Both the position numbers and the translations under genes were made by a program. From positions 1 through 20,245 of the forward strand of contig JAKISY010000084.1 in NCBI GenBank assembly GCA_021648365.1: DNA of 20,245 nucleotides, given 5' to 3'. Of the stretch, positions 15,229 to 20,245 are shown piece by piece. A model generated the notes under the pieces. It was given only the letters and a program-made list of their open reading frames with translations, had not been told where the DNA came from and made no database searches. Numbering within the stretch: position 1 is the first letter of the stretch; the number at the start of each line of letters is the position of its first letter. This DNA is from Verrucomicrobiales bacterium. GTDB lineage: Bacteria > Verrucomicrobiota > Verrucomicrobiia > Verrucomicrobiales > DEV007.

Positions 15229-15804
15229 TTATTGTGGAGATGGAGGTGGTGAGCTTTCTAGTTTTGAGATAATAGCGGCTTCAAATTCGAGCATGTTTCC
15301 TCGCATGTTTCCAGTATTGATCCATTCTCCGTTTGGATCTTTTTCGAGGGAGATCCATGCCATGCTACCATCTTCCCACATGTAGGGCGGTTCATGAATG
15401 AATGCCCAATTTGTTTCAGGGCGGTGGAATAAGCGATAGGTGCTCAAAAAATCTACTGAAAGGATGCGAGCCATTTTTTTGGGAGAAAGTTTTTTTGTGG
15501 AGTAAGTTCTATATGGGTTGAAGGAGGCATTGCCAAAGGGGTTGCGAGGGTGATAAAAAATTTCATCCGTGTCGATGTATTCGGGGATCAATACAGAGAA
15601 GCTGGTAGGCAGTTGGTTGTCGTAGTCAATGGCATAAGTGCGTAGGCTCAAGTCGATTTGTTTTAGGTTGTTCAGCGACTTTGTTTGTTTTGCTGCAAGC
15701 GTAATGCCACAAGCATGATAATTGGGTGATAAAATCGCAAAGGCTACCATGGGAAGCAGGAGGAGCAGTCCGATGGCGTAAATCACCTTTCTTTTGGTTT
15801 TCAT
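15229..15804 (-). CDS. Pseudopilin-like membrane-anchored protein
   Basis: The 191 residues begin with a basic stretch and one hydrophobic helix (VIYAIGLLLLLPMVAFAIL, 7-25). The next segment, SLNNLKQIDLSLRTYAIDYDNQLP (43-66), strongly resembles the region after the helix in Verrucomicrobiota and Planctomycetota type II pseudopilins (NNLKQIGLALRxYxxDxxxxxP). Downstream motifs (FYHPRNP, DGSMAWISLEKDPNGEW) fit the same group. The prepilin peptidase site (G-F-T-L-I-E) is absent, so processing as a pilin is unlikely. It may be a derived, permanently anchored relative. It is isolated between repeat-filled spacers. A weak promoter-like pair (TCGACA, then TAAACT) lies just upstream. Confidence 0.65.
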   Translation of the reverse strand: MKTKRKVIYAIGLLLLLPMVAFAILSPNYHACGITLAAKQTKSLNNLKQIDLSLRTYAIDYDNQLPTSFSVLIPEYIDTDEIFYHPRNPFGNASFNPYRTYSTKKLSPKKMARILSVDFLSTYRLFHRPETNWAFIHEPPYMWEDGSMAWISLEKDPNGEWINTGNMRGNMLEFEAAIISKLESSPPPSPQ

Positions 15805-15899
15805 TATTTTAAAGTTTAGAGTTTTTTATCTTCGGCTGTCGAGTTTTTTGTGACTATTTTGGATCACACTACATGACATTTTTTGAAATTGAAGAATCG

Positions 15900-15992
15900 A
15901 ACCACTGATTTCACTGATGAACACTGATAGAAAGGAATAACCAAGCTGTGAAAATAATACATATCAGTGTTTATCAGTGCCAATCAGTGGTT
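15900..15992. repeat. Inverted repeat built of CACTGAT units
   Basis: The left arm (15900-15928) contains three CACTGAT units preceded by AAC and separated by TT and GAA. The right arm (15963-15992) is its near-complete reverse complement, with three ATCAGTG units. The arms differ at only a few positions and enclose a 34-bp A-rich spacer. Repeats of this build are found scattered in genomes of this phylum and relatives (recollection, not checked). Confidence 0.85.
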
Positions 15993-16032
15993 GAAATATT
16001 TTTTGTCGTGTAGCGTGATTTTGGATAGAGAA

Positions 16033-16162
16033 GGCAAGGTGGAACTTGCCCCTCCAACGGACGGCAAATGGAGGGGGAAGCTTCAACTGTAACTTAAATT
16101 TTAACTCTGGATCGAAGAGGGGCTCACGCAGAGACGCGGAGGAATATGAGATTGAGGGGTGG
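16033..16162. repeat. Palindromic repeat plus long direct repeat, copy 2 (uninterrupted)
   Basis: A hairpin GGCAAG-gtggaa-CTTGCC (16033-16050) is followed by CCTCC, a 14-bp spacer and GGAGGGGG, so CCCCTCC and GGAGGGG can also pair. From 16067 the sequence parallels 15094-15179, with an 18-bp insert in the middle. This copy shows what the site at 14825-15179 looked like without the intron-like segment. Confidence 0.8.
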
Positions 16163-16227
16163 TGATCTTTTTTGAAAAATCGTGATCGTGATCGTTGTCG
16201 AATGGGGGGGATCTGTGGTGTGTGTGT

Positions 16228-16299
16228 ACAGCTTTGTGAGCTGTGGTTGGAGAAGGGTAAAGGGGAGGGAAGAACAGCTTGGAAAGCTGTTGCACATTA
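16228..16299. repeat. Double-hairpin repeat element, copy 2
   Basis: The hairpins are ACAGCTT-tgt-GAGCTGT (16228-16244) and ACAGCTT-gga-AAGCTGT (16274-16290), followed by TGCACATTA. Order, spacing logic and flanks (GGAAGAACAG, GCACATTA) match 10805-10863. In the second hairpin the stem changes from AGG/CCT to AGC/GCT, a compensatory change that supports pairing in the single strand or RNA. Confidence 0.75.
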
Positions 16300-16380
16300 G
16301 GGCGGAGGTAAATAGGTGCCAGTTTTTTTCATTCCTAGCTTGAGCTTTTGCTGTGAATTGTGCATGGAGTGGGTAGCAAT

Positions 16381-17985
16381 ATGACAGAGGCAGCAAAGGT
16401 GGCGTTTAGCCAGACAAATTTTGGAACCGTTGATTGGGTGATCGTTGGGGTTTACCTGCTGATCTCGGTGGCGATCGGTTTCTATGTGAAGCGTTATGTT
16501 TCCGATATGGCGACTTACATCGGTGCGGGGCGCAAGGTGGGGACTTGGTTGGGGGTGGCGACGATGACTGGCACGGAGCTGGGATTGATCACGGTGATGT
16601 ATATGGCACAGAAGGGGTTCAGCGCGGGTTTTGCGGCTTTTCACATGGCGTTGATCGCGGGGGTGGCGACTTTGTTTGTTGGATTGACGGGTTTCATTGT
16701 GGTGCCGCTACGCAAGTTGGAGGTGCTGACGATTCCGGAATATTATGAAAAACGTTTCAGTCGGGGGATTCGGGTGTTGGGTGGGGTGATGTTGGCGTTT
16801 GCAGGTATTTTGAATATGGGGCTATTTTTGAAGGTGGGTTCGATGTTCATCGTGGGGATCACGGGGATGTCGAGTGAGGGGGAAGCGCTCAAGATTGTGA
16901 TGGTGGTATTATTGCTGTTGGTGCTGGTTTATACCACTATGGGGGGAATGATTTCGGTGATCTTGACGGATTATATTCAGTTCGTGGTTTTGGCGTTTGG
17001 TTTGTTGGTGGCGACGGGCATTGCGATCTTATCTTTGGGCTGGGATCATATATTCGTGACGATTGGTGAGCAGATGGGTGAGGGTGGTTTTAATCCAGCG
17101 GCGGAGGGATCGGCTTTTGGTTGGGAGTATATCTTGTGGATGATCGTGACGGCGGGTTTGGTGGGCAGTGCGGTGTGGCCGACGGCGGTGGCGCGGGCGC
17201 TGGCGATGGAGAGCACCCAGGCGCTTAAACGTCAGTATATGTGGTCGTCGGTGTCGTTCACGGTGCGCTTCATGCTGCCGATGTTTTGGGGGATCTGTGC
17301 GTATGTGTATGTGATGACGAGCCCAGAGGGGGCGGATTTGAAGGCGCTGTTTTTTCCTCCTGTAGGCAGTGGGATCGAGCCGGTGGATAATCTCTACGCG
17401 TTGCCAGTTTTCATGGGGCGCTTGCTGCCACCGATCATGGTGGGTTTGATCGCGGCGGCAATGATTGCGGCTTTTATGTCCACGCATGACAGTTACTTTC
17501 TGTGTTGGAGTTCGGTGATCACGCAGGACATCATCGCGCCGTTGCGGGGCGGGGATTTGTCGGCTGAGGCGAGGGTCAAGATCACGCGGATCGTGATTGT
17601 TTTGATTGGCGGCTATGTGCTGTATTGGGGGATGTTTTATAAAGGAGGGGAGGATATCTGGGATTACATGGCGGTGAGTGGGGGAATCTTTTTTACCGGT
17701 GCTTTTGTGGTTTTGGTCTTGGGGATTTATTGGAAAGGGGCGAGCACTTTTGGGGCTTTGTTGGGTTTGCTCTCAGGCTTTTTGATGTTGTTCGGCTTGG
17801 CTCCGATCCAGCAGGCGGTGGGTTTAAGGTATGTCAATAAGGCGGGTGAGATGGTGGAGAGTTTGTCGAGTGCGAAGTTAGGTTTGCTGGTGATCGCATT
17901 TGCTTTTGCGGCGATGATCGTGGGATCGTTGATCGTGCCGGATCGAGAGTCTAAAGAGAATGAAAAAGAAGGGAGTAAAAGCTGA
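16381..17985 (+). CDS. Sodium:solute symporter (SSS family)
   Basis: This 534-residue integral membrane protein has about 13 hydrophobic helices in the order typical of sodium/solute symporters. The N-terminal helix VDWVIVGVYLLISVAIGFYV is followed by the family landmark YIGAGRKVGTWLGVATMTGTELGLITVM (46-73), RKLEVLTIPEYYEKRFSR in the loop after helix 3, VYTTMGGMISVILTDYIQFVV around helix 6, and AAAMIAAFMSTHDSYFLCWSSVITQDI around helix 9. The substrate (sugar, acid, amino acid or similar) cannot be told. ATG at 16381 has a GGAG 11 nt upstream; a GTG at 16360 would add seven residues and is less likely. Its stop overlaps the start of a small membrane-protein gene (TGATG), so it leads a three-gene unit. 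Confidence 0.93.
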   Translation: MTEAAKVAFSQTNFGTVDWVIVGVYLLISVAIGFYVKRYVSDMATYIGAGRKVGTWLGVATMTGTELGLITVMYMAQKGFSAGFAAFHMALIAGVATLFVGLTGFIVVPLRKLEVLTIPEYYEKRFSRGIRVLGGVMLAFAGILNMGLFLKVGSMFIVGITGMSSEGEALKIVMVVLLLLVLVYTTMGGMISVILTDYIQFVVLAFGLLVATGIAILSLGWDHIFVTIGEQMGEGGFNPAAEGSAFGWEYILWMIVTAGLVGSAVWPTAVARALAMESTQALKRQYMWSSVSFTVRFMLPMFWGICAYVYVMTSPEGADLKALFFPPVGSGIEPVDNLYALPVFMGRLLPPIMVGLIAAAMIAAFMSTHDSYFLCWSSVITQDIIAPLRGGDLSAEARVKITRIVIVLIGGYVLYWGMFYKGGEDIWDYMAVSGGIFFTGAFVVLVLGIYWKGASTFGALLGLLSGFLMLFGLAPIQQAVGLRYVNKAGEMVESLSSAKLGLLVIAFAFAAMIVGSLIVPDRESKENEKEGSKS

Positions 17986-18131
17986 TGACGTGGATGTTAT
18001 TTTGGAAGGTGTTGTTTGTGGTGGTGATGTTTCTTTTCGCCCTGATGTCGGTATTGGTGACGATTTTTGGTGCTAAGGATATCAAGAGACTGCTGAAGGC
18101 GTTGGGGGAGAAGGGTGATGAAGGAGAGTGA
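17985..18131 (+). CDS. Small membrane protein, probable symporter accessory subunit
   Basis: This 48-residue frame starts in the symporter stop (TGATG) with a good ribosome site (AAGGGAG, 9 nt before the ATG). It encodes a single hydrophobic helix (MLFWKVLFVVVMFLFALMSV, residues 4-23, continuing LVTIFG) followed by a charged tail (KDIKRLLKALGEKGDEGE). Small one-helix proteins translated right after SSS symporters are known as symporter small accessory proteins; size, topology and coupling fit. It probably binds or stabilises the transporter (inference). Its own stop overlaps the ATG of the PIN fragment. Confidence 0.75.
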   Translation: MTWMLFWKVLFVVVMFLFALMSVLVTIFGAKDIKRLLKALGEKGDEGE

Positions 18132-18283
18132 TGCTGTGTGTGGATACCTCTTTCCTTGTGAGTCTTTTTGTTGCGGAGCAATTCAGCTCCAACGCCAAAC
18201 AATGGTTGCGTGCCCAGGACGGTGAGATACTGCTGTCGCCACTCAATGAGCTGGATATGTCAAAGCTTGGATTACATGCTTGA
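18131..18283 (+). pseudogene. Truncated PIN-domain (VapC-like) protein
   Basis: The 50 codons start at an ATG overlapping the previous stop (TGATG), with AAGGAG just upstream. The sequence MLCVDTSFLVSLFVAEQFSS...WLRAQDGEILLSPLNELD matches the first third of PIN-domain ribonucleases, including the first catalytic Asp (Asp5 in VDTS) and the conserved SPLNE segment. Whole PIN proteins are about 125-150 residues. The frame ends ten residues after the conserved Glu40, and no continuation is seen in another frame, so the later acidic residues are missing and the protein should be inactive. The ending SKLGLHA looks like a PIN C terminus, so an internal deletion is possible. No antitoxin gene lies upstream. 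Confidence 0.65.
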
Positions 18284-18309
18284 CAGGTAGGTGGTATTCA
18301 TTGCAATAT
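18280..18309 (+). promoter_or_regulatory. Candidate promoter for the secreted protein gene at 18338
   Basis: TTGACA at 18280-18285 and CAATAT at 18304-18309 are 18 bp apart. Transcription would begin near 18316, between the ATG at 18308 and the preferred ATG at 18338. The -10 match is weak. Confidence 0.35.
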
Positions 18310-18337
18310 GTTGAATATTATTAAGACTGTGAAAATT

Positions 18338-18709
18338 ATGAAAAAAAGACTTACTGGCACTTTGGGTTTATTGGGGTTGATGGTTTTGGGTTTTGCTGCT
18401 CCTTCGCAGAGTCATGCGGAGGATGGGGTGATCATCTATCGAGCGGATCACCGAGGTAGTAAAAGTGGTCGTTTTGCGGCGGCGGAGAAATCTGCCAAAT
18501 CGAATTATTCTTATACTCAACGAGCTTATCAGGGCACGCTTATTTATAACGGGGAGGGTAATAACCAGAATCCTGATATTTATTCGAGTCGTGTGTTTAG
18601 CTTGTTTGTGACTTTTGACAAACCTACGGTGATTCGTGCGGGGCACGGTTATGGGGATGCGAACGCGAGTCGACGTGATACAAAATTTTTCCCGCGCTTG
18701 CGTCGATAA
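18338..18709 (+). CDS. Secreted protein of unknown function
   Basis: The 123-residue product has a clear signal peptide: MKKRLTGTLGLLGLMVLGFAAPSQSHA with a cleavage site SHA-ED at about residue 27. The mature part is short, rich in Tyr, Ser, Arg and Asn (YRADHRGSKSGRF, YSYTQRAYQGTLIYNGEG, YSSRVFSLFVTFDKPTVI), and predicted to be beta-rich. No family was recognised. ATG at 18338 is chosen because it begins the signal peptide. An in-frame ATG at 18308 would add ten residues and lies within the candidate promoter. The basic end (KFFPRLRR) runs straight into a palindromic repeat region, so the C terminus may have been altered. Confidence 0.7.
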   Translation: MKKRLTGTLGLLGLMVLGFAAPSQSHAEDGVIIYRADHRGSKSGRFAAAEKSAKSNYSYTQRAYQGTLIYNGEGNNQNPDIYSSRVFSLFVTFDKPTVIRAGHGYGDANASRRDTKFFPRLRR

Positions 18710-18751
18710 GTGCATGGGGTGTTCAGTCTAGCGAAGCGCGGGGCGGAAGAA

Positions 18752-18774
18752 GGCACGTAGGAACGTGCCCCTCC
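18752..18774. repeat. GGCACG-type hairpin repeat, copy 3 (left part only)
   Basis: The stem GGCACG / CGTGCC encloses the loop taggaa and is followed by CCTCC, as in the copies at 14825 and 16033. The right half with GGAGGGG and the long direct repeat is absent. The rest of the 200-bp spacer holds a perfect AAATTTC-acgc-GAAATTT inverted repeat (18864-18881), a possible operator or hairpin 28 bp before the next start. Confidence 0.7.
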
Positions 18775-18909
18775 AGTGGGTGGTAGATGTGACTCTACAG
18801 CTTTTTGGGCGAAAGGAATGTATGGGTGAGGATGGAGATGGTGTGAACTCGGCAAAATCTGGTAAATTTCACGCGAAATTTCTGGAAAAGAGGTATAGAA
18901 TGCGGCGTG

Positions 18910-19656
18910 ATGAAAAAATGGACATTATTGATTTTGGTAGGCTTACTGGTTGGGACGGCGGTTGCTCAGCAACAAGGCGGGGTGCTGTCTGCTAAAAATG
19001 CGTTGAGCATTTTGGGGCAGAAGTTTGGGGCGAACCGGTTTCAATCGATCGTGGAGATGCGTGCTTTTAACGGGGTTCCTCAACCAAAGGAGTGGAACGT
19101 GGTGGTCTATGATCCTGCGAGTATTTATTTGCTGACGGAGTATTGGATTGGTGATGGCCGCGCTGTGAATGAGGGACCGCATGATGAGATCTACCCAGAC
19201 AAGGCGCCGATTGGGTTTATCAATTTTGCTAAGTTGAAGTTGGACAGCGTGGCTGCGTTTACGGTGGCTGAAGGTGAGGCGCGTAGGGCTAGGGTGGGCT
19301 TTGATAGTCTGAATTATATTTTGCGGGCGCGGGAATACAGTGATGAACCTGTATGGATTTTGGCTTTGGTGGATGCGGATAAAAGGCTGGTCGGTAAGGT
19401 GCATCTATCTGGTGTGACGGGGTCTGTGCTGAGAACGATATGGATCGACCGCCAAGGACCGACGCCGAAGGTGATCGACTCGGCGGTGCCTAATGGGAGC
19501 AATCCTGGGTATGGCGGAGCTGGGGGCTTGACGGCGCCTGCGAGTAATACGAATACGGTGAAACCTCCGCTGGGTGGTTCGCTTTATCCTTCTACGCGTC
19601 CTAAGCAGGGTTCGGTGAGGATTCCTGAGCGACGCGCATCTAGTTTGGTGCAGTGA
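18910..19656 (+). CDS. Secreted protein of unknown function
   Basis: The 248-residue product starts with a signal peptide (MKKWTLLILVGLLVGTAVA, cleavage AVA-QQ near residue 19). The mature domain (25-175) reads as a mixed alpha/beta fold, including KNALSILGQKFGANRFQSIV, EWNVVVYDPASIYLLTEYWI and PVWILALVDADKRLVGKVHLS. The last 50 residues (from about 190) are Gly-, Pro- and Ser-rich and probably disordered, ending SVRIPERRASSLVQ. No catalytic motif or known family was recognised. The preferred start is the ATG at 18910, which directly follows an in-frame GTG. Its similarity in setting to the secreted gene upstream may mean a shared envelope role, but this is unproven. Confidence 0.78.
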   Translation: MKKWTLLILVGLLVGTAVAQQQGGVLSAKNALSILGQKFGANRFQSIVEMRAFNGVPQPKEWNVVVYDPASIYLLTEYWIGDGRAVNEGPHDEIYPDKAPIGFINFAKLKLDSVAAFTVAEGEARRARVGFDSLNYILRAREYSDEPVWILALVDADKRLVGKVHLSGVTGSVLRTIWIDRQGPTPKVIDSAVPNGSNPGYGGAGGLTAPASNTNTVKPPLGGSLYPSTRPKQGSVRIPERRASSLVQ

Positions 19657-19724
19657 CTAGAGAGTTGATGGGGAGAAGAGAAGAGGGAATTGTTTTTTTA
19701 GATCCTTTTTTTGAAAAGAATATT

Positions 19725-19946
19725 CTCTGTTTCCTCCATTGCCTCCTGTTCAAAAAAGTCTTTTGTAATCGGGTTGCATGAAGCTGCTCACCTCAGGGTT
19801 TATTGATGGGGAGAAGAGAAGAGGTTCTCACGCGGAGACGCAGAGGGGAGAGAATGGATTGCTGATTTTTGAGGGATTTAGCAGTGGAAGGCGCGGAAAG
19901 GTGCTCGATGAGGGAGTTTGAACAGGAGGTAAGGGAGGAAACAGAG
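19725..19946. repeat. 30-bp inverted repeat pair enclosing 162 bp
   Basis: The left arm (19725-19754) begins CTCTGTTTCCTCC and ends CCTCCTGTTCAAA. The right arm (19917-19946) is its reverse complement with two mismatches in 30. The enclosed 162 bp carry one of the 22-bp direct repeats and the CACGCGGAGACGCAGAG motif but no gene. The layout resembles a miniature mobile element or a mobilisable repeat cassette, though no target duplication was found. Confidence 0.75.
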
Positions 19947-19988
19947 GGGGGATGAAGAGGAGTGAGGATTATTTGAGATGTGAAAAAT

Positions 19989-20009
19989 CTGGTATCGTAA
20001 AGATACCAG
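19989..20009 (-). terminator. Candidate intrinsic terminator for the gene at the right edge
   Basis: A perfect 8-bp stem (CTGGTATC / GATACCAG) with a 5-nt loop is followed on the minus strand by ATTTTT. It lies about 150 bp downstream of the stop of the minus-strand gene ending at 20159. The stem is only half GC, so it may be weak; on the plus strand it is followed by TTTAAA. Confidence 0.5.
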
Positions 20010-20158
20010 TTTAAAGTGATAGCTAAACGGGGGGGCACGGATTGCCAATCCATTCTACATGTTGTTACTGATAGGCAAAGTCTTGATATTCAAATAGTGG
20101 CAGTTCAGAGTGGTATCAGATCAGGTCATTCCATGTAATGGGTTCTGAGGATGGGGGC

Positions 20159-20245
20159 TTAGCGGATTTGTTCTTCGATCTGTTGTATTTGTTCGGGGCT
20201 CAGTTGTTTTCGCCAGGCTTCTGGGTTTTGGGGGGGGATGATTTT
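20159..20245 (-). CDS. C-terminal end of an unidentified protein, possibly a sulfotransferase
   Basis: Twenty-eight codons are visible before a TAA at 20159-20161, reading ...PPQNPEAWRKQLSPEQ and ending IQQIEEQIR. The pattern W-R-x-x-L-S/T-P-E-Q-I-x-x-I-E is common at the C terminus of sulfotransferase-family proteins, but the fragment is too short for a firm call. The rest lies beyond the window. A run of eight G sits inside this coding end (20230-20237). Confidence 0.45.
   Translation of the reverse strand, partial: KIIPPQNPEAWRKQLSPEQIQQIEEQIR

Larger units (their letters stand above)
15805..16380. other. Gene-free, repeat-filled region upstream of the symporter gene
   Basis: No protein gene is supported in these 576 bp. 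They hold the CACTGAT inverted repeat (15900-15992), a whole copy of the palindromic plus long direct repeat (16033-16162), a short GATCGT-rich stretch near 16185, and the second double hairpin (16228-16299). The symporter promoter must lie in or just after these repeats, but no clear -35/-10 pair was identified. Confidence 0.6.
19657..20158. other. Gene-free region with direct and inverted repeats
   Basis: No credible gene lies here. A 22-bp exact direct repeat beginning TTGATGGGGAGAAGAG occurs at 19665-19686 and 19803-19824. A third CACGCGGAGACGCAGAG motif follows at 19825-19848. A 30-bp inverted repeat pair and a terminator-like hairpin are listed separately. From 20010 to 20158 nothing was recognised. 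Confidence 0.6.

Noticed and set aside
15094..16162. Possible CRISPR array
   Set aside because: Repeat copies are two, almost 1 kb apart and of unequal length; there are no regular spacers and no cas genes.
16360..16380. GTG start for the symporter, seven codons earlier
   Set aside because: The ATG at 16381 has a GGAG upstream, and the added residues match nothing in the family.

Overview
The window looks like chromosomal DNA of a Verrucomicrobiota bacterium (Verrucomicrobiales/Akkermansiaceae type). This rests on the mix of gene families, not on a marker gene: paired PilT ATPases with an RDD protein, a Ser/Thr kinase with an RCC1-like sensor half, two bactofilins (one with zinc ribbons), a pseudopilin-like protein, an SSS symporter with a small accessory protein, and gene-poor spacers full of short palindromic repeats. 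No rRNA, tRNA or CRISPR array was seen. Shine-Dalgarno sequences are visible before few genes, but are clear where genes overlap in the symporter operon.

Left edge (1-966): the 5' part of an IS66-family element (tnpC on the minus strand) runs off the window. Its outer end at about 760 lies inside an RDD-family membrane protein gene, which is cut after 69 codons.

Minus-strand signalling and pilus operon (757-6089): a 929-residue transmembrane Ser/Thr kinase with a C-terminal RCC1-like half, a divergent PilT paralogue, a canonical PilT and the broken rdd gene are tightly packed in one direction. Upstream on the same strand (6204-10694) lie an FHA-adenylate cyclase protein with its catalytic residues intact, a zinc-ribbon bactofilin, a classical bactofilin and a dihydrolipoyl-dehydrogenase-like flavoenzyme. 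Phospho-signalling (kinase, FHA), cAMP, pilus motors and bactofilin scaffolds therefore sit side by side. A common role in surface motility or envelope organisation is inference.

Middle (10695-14621): a rhodanese lipoprotein (minus) and a nitrilase-superfamily amidase (plus) diverge from a 68-bp spacer. They are followed by a 656-residue minus-strand protein that reads as two degenerate kinase-like domains without catalytic residues.

Repeat-rich accessory half (14622-20158): the spacers carry a probable ORF-less group II intron remnant set inside a palindromic repeat, a pair of long related direct repeats, a CACTGAT-based inverted repeat, double-hairpin elements with compensatory base changes and a 30-bp inverted repeat pair. 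Between them lie a pseudopilin-like gene, an operon of sodium/solute symporter, 48-residue membrane protein and truncated PIN-domain gene (each joined by a TGATG overlap), and two secreted proteins of unknown function. The right edge holds the last 28 codons of a minus-strand gene, possibly a sulfotransferase.
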